Below, one piece after another: positions 56,546-64,000 of a stretch of 64,000 nucleotides of DNA. The position numbers and the translations under genes were made by a program. The DNA is from Bifidobacterium miconis. GTDB taxonomy: Bacteria > Actinomycetota > Actinomycetes > Actinomycetales > Bifidobacteriaceae. The stretch's first letter is position 1; each line of letters begins with the position of its first letter. The stretch lies in contig NZ_JAHBBH010000014.1 of the NCBI RefSeq assembly GCF_019331735.1, positions 1-64,000 on the forward strand, in the 5' to 3' direction. The notes beneath the pieces were generated by a model. The model did no database searches and was not told the DNA's origin. It saw only the letters and a list, made by a program, of their open reading frames with translations.

Positions 56546-56923
56546 ATGCTTCTTTGCTTGGTCGGTTTCTTCTTGCCGGTGGCACAGTGGTGTTTCTCCA
56601 TGTATGGGTTCGCAAAGAACGGACAATTGGAGAGAAATTACCATATGGGTATCAAGACTCGCTGGACCATCGCCTCGGATGAGACGTGGGAGTACGTGCA
56701 CCGCAAGTATGCGTTCGTGTTCCTCGGCTGTGGCGTTCTGGTCGTTCTAATGCAGGTAGACGTAGCGGTCGGCATGGTCGCGAACCGTGACATCAATACC
56801 ATGGACATGATCTGGTGGTGGATGCTCCTCGCACTTGCCGTCATGCTTGTCGCATGGCTCGTCGTATGCGGGATCATCGCGAATCGCGACGCCAGAAATT
56901 ATTACTTGGAATCACAGGCATAG
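56546..56923 (+). CDS. SdpI/YfhL-like membrane protein (possible peptide-toxin immunity)
   Basis: 125 residues with three transmembrane helices (LLCLVGFFLPVAQWCFSMYG, YAFVFLGCGVLVVLMQVDV, WWWMLLALAVMLVAWLVVCG). Between the first two lies MGIKTRWTIASDETWEYVHR, matching the conserved GIRTxxTxxxxxxWxxxHR loop of the SdpI family, which protects Bacillus from the SDP toxin and includes a signalling member. ATG at 56546 after GAAAGGATTCGGAAT; the longer frame to 56495 has no signal. It follows kinase 3 by 101 nt in the same direction. Confidence 0.7.
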   Translation: MLLCLVGFFLPVAQWCFSMYGFAKNGQLERNYHMGIKTRWTIASDETWEYVHRKYAFVFLGCGVLVVLMQVDVAVGMVANRDINTMDMIWWWMLLALAVMLVAWLVVCGIIANRDARNYYLESQA

Positions 56924-57069
56924 GGCCAAGACTCTGATTCTGATGAAAAACTGCTTGTTTTGCGATGAGTAACCTTGACGAACAATGATTACCGCCGTCT
57001 CATGTCGTCTTTGGTTGACAAATATCCTTTCGATTGGCGTGATCCCGCGTGAGTAACCATCATGGATGG

Positions 57070-57957
57070 ATGAAACGCAGTAATACGCAACGGCAGGATT
57101 CTCGGAACGACATGACAATTTCGGCGTCGGAACGTCGTCAGCAGACCATCATCGGAATGCTGACCGTCGCGATCATCGCCGTCCTGCTGGTCGTGTGCGG
57201 CGTTGCCCTGTATCGCGGTATGTCGGTCAATCGATCCGCGACGACGGACGTCCCGCAATCGGAACAGGCCGCACATGATGCCTTGCGTAAGATCAAGGTC
57301 AAGCCGTCGCTCGCGGACGACAAGGGCGGCATCCTGGTCTCCAAGAACGGGTACGGCAGCAAGATCGACGGCGTGCCAACCGTCGGCATGTATCTGGAAC
57401 CATTGTGCCCGGGTTGCGCATTGGTGAGCCGCACGCTCGATCCGACGATCAAGAGCATGCTGGACGCGGGGCAGATCAATCTCGATCTGCATTTCATGAC
57501 GTTCCAGGACTACAAAAGCGGCGACGAGTATTCGACCCGCGCGTTCAACGCGGCCGTCACGATCGCGCAACAGGACCCGGATCCGGATCATCTGCTCGGG
57601 TATCTGATGAACATCTACGCGCAGGACTTCCAACCCGGCGAGCTCAGTGAATATCGCAGTGTGACCGACGACCAGCTCAAACAGCAGGCCCTCGACGCCG
57701 GCGTGGACAAGACGACGGCGGATGCGGCGTTCGACGGCCGATACCGGTATCGAGCATGGCTGAAAGCAGCGGACGATTACACGATACTTCGCCCGGAACT
57801 CTACGCGCCGGGTAAAAATGGTTTCTCCACGCCCACCGTCATGATCAACGATCGTCGCTGGCAGATGGACGGCAGTGATCTGAAGGACAGCTTCCTCACC
57901 GCCGTCGGCCTGGGCGAGAACGAAGTCGGTAATCCGACGGTCAAACCGAAAAACTGA
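57070..57957 (+). CDS. Membrane-anchored DsbA-like thioredoxin-fold protein
   Basis: 295 residues. A basic N-terminus and one transmembrane helix (IGMLTVAIIAVLLVVCGVALY) anchor an extracellular thioredoxin fold with a CPGC active site (YLEPLCPGCALVSRTLDP) and the helical insert typical of DsbA/DsbG relatives (TRAFNAAVTIAQQDPDPDHL). The cis-Pro loop is GFSTPTVMIND. It probably forms or isomerises disulfides in exported proteins. Start uncertain: ATG 57070 or 57112; no strong ribosome binding site at either. Confidence 0.82.
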   Translation: MKRSNTQRQDSRNDMTISASERRQQTIIGMLTVAIIAVLLVVCGVALYRGMSVNRSATTDVPQSEQAAHDALRKIKVKPSLADDKGGILVSKNGYGSKIDGVPTVGMYLEPLCPGCALVSRTLDPTIKSMLDAGQINLDLHFMTFQDYKSGDEYSTRAFNAAVTIAQQDPDPDHLLGYLMNIYAQDFQPGELSEYRSVTDDQLKQQALDAGVDKTTADAAFDGRYRYRAWLKAADDYTILRPELYAPGKNGFSTPTVMINDRRWQMDGSDLKDSFLTAVGLGENEVGNPTVKPKN

Positions 57958-57991
57958 TTGCACACACCATGACATTTGAGGAACAGTACTG

Positions 57992-58285
57992 ATGGAACCG
58001 ATTCATGCTTGCGAAAGTCTCGATGAAGTACGCGCCAATATCGACCGTATCGACGCTCAACTGGTCGATCTGATAGCCGAGCGTGGAGCCTATGTGACGC
58101 AGGCCGCGCAGTTCAAGAAGAGCGCGGACGGCGTCAAGGCGCCAGCTCGTGTAAACGCGGTCATCGCCAAGGTGCGCGGATTAGCGGAGACGTCCCATGC
58201 CGACCCGGATCTGGTCGAAGCGGTCTGGCGCACAATGATCGAACACTTCACCAAGGCGGAGATGAAGGATTTCAAGCGTCGATAG
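57992..58285 (+). CDS. Chorismate mutase, AroQ type
   Basis: 97 residues, all-alpha. Features match monofunctional AroQ-class chorismate mutases: LDEVRANIDRIDAQLVDLIAERGAYVTQAAQFKK, RVNAVIAKVRGLAE and VEAVWRTMIEHF. It converts chorismate to prephenate for phenylalanine and tyrosine; isochorismate pyruvate-lyase relatives share the fold. ATG at 57992 after GAGGAACAGTACTG, 34 nt after the DsbA-like gene. Confidence 0.88.
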   Translation: MEPIHACESLDEVRANIDRIDAQLVDLIAERGAYVTQAAQFKKSADGVKAPARVNAVIAKVRGLAETSHADPDLVEAVWRTMIEHFTKAEMKDFKRR

Positions 58286-58404
58286 GAGGGTGGAATCCGT
58301 CATCTAACGGTGACAACTGGCATGAGGACTTTTGCCATGAGCGACAGGAATGATGGGCAGGTCTTCTACAATGAGATAAACAGCGTACCGTGGAAGGAGC
58401 CGTT

Positions 58405-58602
58405 ATGGATCGCAAACGCGCCGTTGAGGAAGCCATTCACGCCGGCGAGATGGAGGGGGCCTACGTGTCTGACGAATTCCGCGCCGATGCCGATGAATTC
58501 GCGCAAGGCTCCATGAACATCGAACAGCTCATGCAGCGCGCATGGCGCCGCAACGATCACAATGCTGGCAAGCGCACGGGTGAGCTTCATGCCGTCCGCT
58601 GA
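58405..58602 (+). CDS. VbhA-like antitoxin of a Fic toxin
   Basis: 65 residues, helical and acidic. The pattern KRAVEEAIHAGEMEGAYVSD, then DEFAQGSMNIEQLMQRAW, matches the VbhA antitoxin domain that blocks class I Fic proteins. The inhibitory motif (S/T)xxxE(G/N) reads AGEMEG, with Ala in place of Ser/Thr. ATG at 58405 after GGAAGGAGCCGTT. It overlaps the Fic remnant by 14 nt, as in intact vbhA-vbhT pairs. Confidence 0.78.
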   Translation: MDRKRAVEEAIHAGEMEGAYVSDEFRADADEFAQGSMNIEQLMQRAWRRNDHNAGKRTGELHAVR

Positions 58603-59406
58603 TTTCACTGACCCATACATTGACCCAAATACAGGCGTTCTCGCCAATCTTCCAGGCGCTCGCACATGGGATGAGCTGAAGCAGGCGGAAGGTGAGATAG
58701 TCGGCGTACGCATGCTGCAATTATTCGCTGAACCTCCCGCCATCCATGAAGGCAGTATGGATGAGCTCAAGACCATTCATTACCTGCTGTTTCAGGATAT
58801 CTATGCTTGGGCAGGACATATTCGGACGGTCGAGATTCGCAAGAACGTCGAAGGTTCCGAATTCTTCCTGCCATCCACGAATATCGACATGGGCGTGACA
58901 TGGTCGCAAGGAGAACTTAGACGCGATCATATGCTTATCGGCATGAGTCGTGAGCAATTCGCCGCATACGTGCAGGGGCTGCGCGATGAGTCGATGGGCA
59001 TTGGTCTGCCGGATGGCTGGGTGCCGGCCACCAAATACATTCTCGTCAACAATGAAGGCGAGTATGTGGGCATCTTCAACCTGCGCCACCGGCTCACCGA
59101 CTTTCTGCGTGAAGGGCCGGGCCACATCGGCTACGGCATCGCCCGCGAATACCGTGGCCGCGGCTACGCGACCGCGGGGCTGAAGCTTACGCTCGCCAAG
59201 GCACGCGAACTCGGCATCGAAGAAGCGTACCTGAGCGTATACAAGAGCAATCCCGCAAGCCTCGCCGTGCAGCGACATTGCGGCGCACACATGAGACATA
59301 TTGGAACTCCGAAGATTACTACGCATGGTTCGCTGACCCGAAGTTTACGATTGACGACGACACGCTCGTGGTACTGGAACGCTTCACGGTCACAGAGCGT
59401 TTCTAG
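58589..59406 (+). pseudogene. Chimera of a Fic toxin N-terminus and a GNAT acetyltransferase
   Basis: The first about 125 codons are the VbhT-type Fic start (YIDPNTGVLANLPGARTWDE, IHYLLFQDIYAWAGHIRTV, FFLPSTNIDMG, DHMLIGMSREQF). At about 58970, just before the HPFxxGNGR motif would appear, it joins in frame to a GNAT domain (GIGLPDGWVPATKYILVNN, GYGIAREYRGRGYATAGLKL, NPASLAVQRHCGAH). Near 59290 a second break shifts the frame; the original GNAT ending (YWNSEDYYAWFADP to LERFTVTERF) is read in another frame and stops at 59406. No Fic activity can remain; acetyltransferase activity is doubtful. Confidence 0.8.
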
Positions 59407-59432
59407 AAGAACGTCAGGAAAGAAGAATAGGC

Positions 59433-59921
59433 ATGACGATGAGCATTGCCCCGATCGAACCGCGATGGTTCGAGGAGAAGGCGGAAGTGCAGTCGCAGAC
59501 ATGGCGGGAACTCAACCAGGGCAAGATTCCGCAGGAGATCGTGGACGTCATCACCCCGCAGTTCGCATTGAAACTCACCGAAGCCCATGCCAAGGACCCC
59601 AATCAGGTTGTGCTGGTGGCGCTTGACGACGATCACGTGATCGGGTTCGCGGAACTGCTGCGTACGCCGCGCCCGCCGATCGATCGTCCCGAAGCGGCGG
59701 AACTGGCCTCATTGTACGTGGTGGCCGACCGGCATCGGCAGGGCGTCGGACGCATGCTGGTCGAAGCCGGCAAGCAGGCCGTCGGCAACGACCGGCTCGT
59801 ACTCTGGGTCGTCGGGTTCAACGACAATGCGCAGGACTTCTACCGGCACATCGGTTTCCACGAAACCGGCCTCGTCCAAACCGAGGACATGGGACCGGAA
59901 CTCGAAATGACCAACTACTGA
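59433..59921 (+). CDS. GNAT acetyltransferase
   Basis: 162 residues. The acetyl-CoA-binding loop is ADRHRQGVGRMLVEAG, preceded by the LASLYVV strand and followed by LWVVGFNDNAQDFYRHIGF. Substrate unknown. ATG at 59433, 27 nt after the chimeric pseudogene; complete, unlike the GNAT remnant before it, to which it is not closely related. Confidence 0.88.
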   Translation: MTMSIAPIEPRWFEEKAEVQSQTWRELNQGKIPQEIVDVITPQFALKLTEAHAKDPNQVVLVALDDDHVIGFAELLRTPRPPIDRPEAAELASLYVVADRHRQGVGRMLVEAGKQAVGNDRLVLWVVGFNDNAQDFYRHIGFHETGLVQTEDMGPELEMTNY

Positions 59922-59995
59922 CGGCTTCTTCCCCCATTGCCGCCATCAATGCGCTCGCGAGCGCCGGCATCCGTCACCTGCCCTCTCCTACGTCT

Positions 59996-60039
59996 CCCCC
60001 CCCCCCGCCTACCCTGAAACAATGATCAGGGTAGGCGGG
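59996..60039. repeat. C11 homopolymer joined to a 14-bp inverted repeat
   Basis: A run of 11 C (59996-60006) enters a hairpin of two perfect 14-bp arms (60004-60017 and 60026-60039) with an 8-nt loop. It lies 75 nt after the acetyltransferase stop and 118 nt before the glycosyltransferase. It may terminate the upstream gene; long C runs are prone to slippage. Confidence 0.6.
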
Positions 60040-60156
60040 TGCTGAATCAGGGGCGGTACGGGCACGTTCCCGTTTCGGCGAGCGCACACTGGAACCGTAT
60101 CGGGAACAAGATCGTACTGCGGGTCGCAAGGCGGCGCTCGCCGACGGGAAGAAGGC

Positions 60157-61287
60157 ATGATCATGGTCAATCGACGGTCCGCGAAGAGTCGCCATGTCAC
60201 ACACTCCCCTATGGAACGTGGTTTCCATACCGTGACGGATCGCGCGGTTGACGCATGTTCTGGTCGTCGGGTCGCGTTGTCTGTCGTTGTTCCCTGCCAT
60301 AACGAGGAGGCATGTCTGCCGTTGTTTTTGTCGGCCACCGTGCAGGCCGTCAACGAGATCACGACGGCGCATCCGGGTATGACGGTCGAACTGGTGTTGG
60401 TTGATGACGGTTCCACGGACGACACCGCGGCGCTGCTGCGGCAAGCGGCGGACGGGCACGCCGCCCTCCCATTCGCGATCCGCTGGCTGTCGTTGTCGCG
60501 CAATTTTGGCAAGGAAGGCGCGCTGCTCGCCGGGTTGGAGGCCGCGCGAGGCGACGTCGTGGCGGTGATGGACGCCGATCTGCAGGACCCGCCGTCGCTG
60601 CTGCCGCGCATGTTCGCGATGCTGACGGATGATCCGACACTGGACTGCGTGGCGACGCGGCGCACCACGCGCGCGGGCGAGCCGCCGATCCGATCCATGT
60701 GCGCGCACCTGTTTTATCGGCTGATGAATGCCATGTCTCCGGTCGAGGTGCCCGATGGTGCGCGTGATTTCCGTATGATGCGTCGCCGGGTCGTCGACGC
60801 GCTGACGTCGCTGACCGAACGCAACCGGTTCTCCAAGGGACTGTACGCATGGGTGGGATTCCATACGGCATGGATCGACTATCCGAACACGCGCCGAGCC
60901 GCGGGCAGGTCCAGCTGGAATTTCTTCGCGTTGGTCCGCTACGCAATCGAGGGGCTGATCTCATGCTCCACCGTGCCGTTGGCCGTCGCCTCCTACATCG
61001 GGTTGCTGTTGTGCGCGGTCGCGTTCGGCGCAACCTGTTTCATCGCGGTGCGCGCGGCCATGTTCGGCGACCCGGTGGCCGGTTGGCCATCGCTCGCGTG
61101 CATCATCACGTTCATCGGCGGACTGCAGCTGATGTGCCTGGGTGTCATCGGACGATATCTGGCGAACACGTATCTGGAGTCCAAGCGCCGGCCGAACTAC
61201 ATCGTGCGCGACGGCAACATCAACGTTCGCAATGCCGGCAACGCTCATGCTGACCGCCCGGCACATGACAGGGAGAAGCTGTCATGA
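60157..61287 (+). CDS. Glycosyltransferase family 2, polyprenyl-phosphate sugar transferase type
   Basis: 376 residues. GT-A fold with LSVVVPCHNEEACLPLFL, LVLVDDGSTDDT, SRNFGKEGALLAGLEAARGD and VMDADLQDPP (metal-binding), then two C-terminal transmembrane helices (VASYIGLLLCAVAFGATCF, LACIITFIGGLQLMCLGVIG). This layout matches GtrB/DPM-like enzymes that load a sugar onto a polyprenyl phosphate in the membrane. ATG 60157 or 60163 (better spacing to GAAGG). Overlaps the next gene as ATGA. Confidence 0.9.
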   Translation: MIMVNRRSAKSRHVTHSPMERGFHTVTDRAVDACSGRRVALSVVVPCHNEEACLPLFLSATVQAVNEITTAHPGMTVELVLVDDGSTDDTAALLRQAADGHAALPFAIRWLSLSRNFGKEGALLAGLEAARGDVVAVMDADLQDPPSLLPRMFAMLTDDPTLDCVATRRTTRAGEPPIRSMCAHLFYRLMNAMSPVEVPDGARDFRMMRRRVVDALTSLTERNRFSKGLYAWVGFHTAWIDYPNTRRAAGRSSWNFFALVRYAIEGLISCSTVPLAVASYIGLLLCAVAFGATCFIAVRAAMFGDPVAGWPSLACIITFIGGLQLMCLGVIGRYLANTYLESKRRPNYIVRDGNINVRNAGNAHADRPAHDREKLS

Positions 61288-62975
61288 TCACAAACCACGA
61301 AACCGCCGATCCGTACGTCGAGCACGCCGGCAGACGCGCCGACGACGGCAGTGCCGGTTCCGCCGTCGCCATCCACCACTTGGTTCCCGTTCCCGTGTTG
61401 GCCGCCTGCTGTGCTCTGGCGACGACCGTGTTGAGCTGGCTGATGGGCCGCGACCAGTCGTTGTGGTTCGACGAACAGTACTCACTGATATTGGCGAGCC
61501 GACCCGTACGGGAGCTGATCGCGCTCACCGCCGTCGACGCGCATCCGCCGCTGTATTATCTGCTGCTCAAGGCATGGATGCCCATCGCCGGCGACAACGT
61601 CGCGCTGCTGCGGTTGCCGAACTGCGTATGCCTCGGCCTTGCCGTGTTCGTGCTGGTCATGCTGATGCGCGATCTGTTCGGCGACCGCGTCGCGACGGCG
61701 TGCATGCCGATGCTCATGTGCGGTGGTTTCATGTTGCGCTACGGCTACGAGTTGCGTATGTATTCGCCGGCGATGCTATTGGCCGTGGGCGGTACGGCGA
61801 TGCTGCTGCGCGCGGCCGGTGTGATCGAACCGCGTGGCTGTCTCCAGCGAGACATGACCGACGGGCGTGATGATCAGCAGGACGGCCTTCACCCCAAAGA
61901 CGGATATTGCCGCATCGTATGGTGGGCCGCGTACGCCGTGACCGTCACGCTCGGCATGCTGACGTTGTATCTGACCGCGTTCGTATGGTTGACGCATGCG
62001 ATCTGGCTCGCCGCCCGATCGTGGCGCATACGCCGCTTGTCCGCATGGCGTTGGCTGTTCGCCTATGCCGCGTCGGTCATGTTGTTCCTGCCGTGGATGC
62101 CGGCGCTGCTGGGCCAGATTGGCGGAAGCTCCGTCCTGCCTCCGGTTCGCCGACGCACGAACATGTCCGGCGTGGCGAACGCATTCGACATCATGCTGCT
62201 CGGCATGACGGAGACGGAACTGCCGTCGATCATCTCGCTGCTGGTCGCGGCCACGATGACGTTAATCGTCGGCATATTCGTCGCGGCATGGCTGCCTGCA
62301 CGGCAACGGTCAGTCGGAACACTGGCCTCGCAACAATCCGCCGAAGCTGCATGGCTGATCGTCATGCTGTTCGCCGTGCCGTCTTCGCTCCTGATGATCT
62401 GGTCCGCCGTCAAGGAACTGTCCAGCGGCGGATACGGCATGTTCTCCATACGCTATCTGAGCGTGATCGCACCGTTCCTCTATGCCACGCTCGCATTGGC
62501 ATGCACTGTCGCGTACCGGTTGCGCGGCCGTCGCGCAATGATCGTCTACGTTGCGATAGTCGCGATGTTGGCCGCCGGGACGATCGTGTACGGCGTGCGC
62601 GGCAACCACAGCTTCGACCGCAACGATACGCCCGGATCGGCCGCACTCAGCCAACAGGTCGTCTGCTCGGCCTCGCGGCCGGTCGTCGCGCAGGACGAGT
62701 ACACGTACATCGACGCGTACTGGTACTACCGCGACTGCCCGTACTACTACTTCCTCGACGCCGACGAGGTCCCCACGCGCGGCGGATACGCGCCCCTGCA
62801 CGGCTCCACCGCACAACTGAGAACCATCGACGATCTCGATGCGGCTCGATTCACCCTGCTGTCATGGTCCACGACCCGCAACTACGACAAATTCCTTGAC
62901 ACCGCAGCCCGCCAGTGGACGCAAACCGGCGTCATCAAACGCGACGCAAACGCGGCCATCACCTACCACCGATGA
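61284..62975 (+). CDS. GT-C type membrane glycosyltransferase
   Basis: 563 residues with about ten to twelve transmembrane helices. The N-terminal GT-C signature is clear: GRDQSLWFDEQYSLILASRP and VDAHPPLYYLLLKAW (catalytic Asp in the first external loop). A soluble external domain with YTYIDAYWYYRDCPYYYF lies at the C-terminus. It would use the lipid-linked sugar made by the coupled GT2 enzyme to glycosylate a protein or cell-wall polymer outside the cell. Translationally coupled to the GT2 gene. Confidence 0.87.
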   Translation: MITNHETADPYVEHAGRRADDGSAGSAVAIHHLVPVPVLAACCALATTVLSWLMGRDQSLWFDEQYSLILASRPVRELIALTAVDAHPPLYYLLLKAWMPIAGDNVALLRLPNCVCLGLAVFVLVMLMRDLFGDRVATACMPMLMCGGFMLRYGYELRMYSPAMLLAVGGTAMLLRAAGVIEPRGCLQRDMTDGRDDQQDGLHPKDGYCRIVWWAAYAVTVTLGMLTLYLTAFVWLTHAIWLAARSWRIRRLSAWRWLFAYAASVMLFLPWMPALLGQIGGSSVLPPVRRRTNMSGVANAFDIMLLGMTETELPSIISLLVAATMTLIVGIFVAAWLPARQRSVGTLASQQSAEAAWLIVMLFAVPSSLLMIWSAVKELSSGGYGMFSIRYLSVIAPFLYATLALACTVAYRLRGRRAMIVYVAIVAMLAAGTIVYGVRGNHSFDRNDTPGSAALSQQVVCSASRPVVAQDEYTYIDAYWYYRDCPYYYFLDADEVPTRGGYAPLHGSTAQLRTIDDLDAARFTLLSWSTTRNYDKFLDTAARQWTQTGVIKRDANAAITYHR

Positions 62976-63104
62976 CACCCCTGACAGCATTTCCATAGTA
63001 CTTGCGCGATTCGCGGGCACCGCGCGCAAACCATTCCACATGCCGGTATCATTGGTTCGTCACCATCCGAACAGCGACCACGCACGACCAAAGGAGTCCG
63101 GAAC

Positions 63105-64000
63105 ATGGCGGATGCCGGCACAGACACGGCCACTACACCCAATACGGCCACCGGAACACACGACGATAAAACCGGGCTCGAACGGAAAATGGAATCACGA
63201 CACCTGACGATGATCTCATTGGGCGGCGTGATCGGCACGGGCCTGTTCGTCAGCTCCGGCTACACCATCCACCAGGCGGGCCCGCTCGGCGCGATCCTCG
63301 CATACGCGGTCGGCTCGCTCTTGGTTTACTGCGTGATGGTCTCGCTCGGTGAACTGTCCGTGGCCATGCCCTATGCGGGCAGCTTCCACTTGTATGCCAA
63401 ACGGTTCATCGGCCCCGGCACCGCGTTCACCATCGCCATCCTGTACTGGCTGAACTGGGCGGTGGCGCTCGCCAGCGAATTCACCGCGGCCGGTCTGCTC
63501 ATGCAACGCTGGTTCCCGCATTCGCCCGCATGGGTATGGTCGGCCGTGTTCATCGCGGTCGTGTTCGCGCTCAACATCATGTCGGTGCGGTTGTACGGCG
63601 AGGCGGAGTTCTGGTTTGCGTCGATCAAAGTGCTGGCGATCATGGCGTTCATCGTCATCGGTCTGCTGGCGGTCTTCGGCGCGATCCCCATCGCCGGTTA
63701 CGATTACGCGCCGCTGTTCGGCAATTTCACGGCGGACGGCTGGTTCCCGAACGGTTTCGCACCGGTGTTCTCCACGCTGCTCACCGTGGTGTTCGCCTTC
63801 TCCGGCACCGAAGTGGTGGGTGTGGCCGCGGGTGAGACGAAGGATCCGTCCAGCGCGATTCCGAAAGCCGTGCACACCACGGTGCTTCGTCTGGCGATCT
63901 TCTTCATCGGTTCGATCGCGGTGATGGCCTCGCTGATCCCCTGGCATAAGGCCGGTGTGGAAACCAGTCCGTTCGTGCTGGTGTTCCAGTCGATCGGCAT
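63105..64000 (+). CDS. Amino acid permease (LysP-like, APC family), cut by right edge
   Basis: The first 298 residues of an APC transporter. A Thr-rich N-terminus leads into the family signature [61 protein letters not shown] and [20 protein letters not shown]. Seven transmembrane helices are visible before the edge. Similarity is greatest to basic and aromatic amino acid permeases such as LysP; the substrate is not proven. ATG at 63105 after AAGGAGTCCGGAAC. Confidence 0.88.
   Translation, partial: MADAGTDTATTPNTATGTHDDKTGLERKMESRHLTMISLGGVIGTGLFVSSGYTIHQAGPLGAILAYAVGSLLVYCVMVSLGELSVAMPYAGSFHLYAKRFIGPGTAFTIAILYWLNWAVALASEFTAAGLLMQRWFPHSPAWVWSAVFIAVVFALNIMSVRLYGEAEFWFASIKVLAIMAFIVIGLLAVFGAIPIAGYDYAPLFGNFTADGWFPNGFAPVFSTLLTVVFAFSGTEVVGVAAGETKDPSSAIPKAVHTTVLRLAIFFIGSIAVMASLIPWHKAGVETSPFVLVFQSIG

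Overview
The window reads as chromosomal DNA of a high-GC actinobacterium, most probably a Bifidobacterium. The evidence is the gene content and order: a pgsA-like/DUF881/sbp/DUF881/GarA-like FHA/MerR string, a fused trpC-trpB gene, mixed his and trp genes, uvrA-uvrC-aroE-rapZ-whiA-pgk-tpiA-secG, and GC-rich codon choice with Shine-Dalgarno starts. The species cannot be named from sequence alone.

Layout. From 1 to about 30 kb nearly everything lies on the minus strand and is core metabolism and housekeeping: an envelope/division cluster (1-4.1 kb), hisG and hisE with rpe and lgt (4.1-7.1 kb), tryptophan and histidine synthesis (trpA, fused trpCB, trpE, hisI, hisF; 7.2-14.1 kb), a HAD phosphatase with a lactate-dehydrogenase-family enzyme, secG, tpiA and pgk (14.2-18.7 kb), whiA-rapZ-aroE-uvrC-uvrA (18.8-27.6 kb), then an SDR enzyme, endonuclease IV, a VOC protein and nicotinamidase (27.7-30.8 kb).

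From about 30.8 to 59.4 kb the character changes to an accessory island. It holds three paralogous DesK/NarL-type two-component systems (30.8-32.9, 44.0-45.9 and 54.5-56.4 kb; the last kinase is frameshifted). It also holds three large FtsX/bacteriocin-export-like permeases, each with a MacB-type ATPase (33.0-35.6 and, in tandem, 46.3-52.1 kb), a LanFEG-like ABC transporter (41.6-43.9 kb), several small membrane proteins and an SdpI-like immunity protein. Toxin-antitoxin-related genes are also present: an intact class II Fic protein, a VbhA antitoxin followed by a Fic-GNAT chimera, and an HTH antitoxin followed by a truncated PIN toxin. Recombination scars lie at about 39.66, 41.1, 46.28 and 58.97 kb, and the region looks like a locus for sensing and resisting antimicrobial peptides or envelope stress that is being rearranged.

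The most notable signal is a 20-bp imperfect palindrome (TGTCATGCGRTYGCTTGACA read on the minus strand) found three times, at 41448, 43933 and 46262. In each copy it is followed on the minus strand by a TTG-type -35 and a TNNAAT -10 at exactly the same spacing: 29 nt from palindrome to -10. The three promoters drive the LanFEG-like transporter and two small membrane-protein genes around the second two-component system, so they look like a compact activator-controlled regulon.

The right end (59.4-64 kb) has an acetyltransferase, a two-gene glycosyltransferase operon (GT2 plus GT-C) and the start of a lysine-permease-like transporter cut by the window edge. No tRNA, rRNA, CRISPR array or intact insertion sequence was seen, and no gene-free stretch exceeds about 300 bases.
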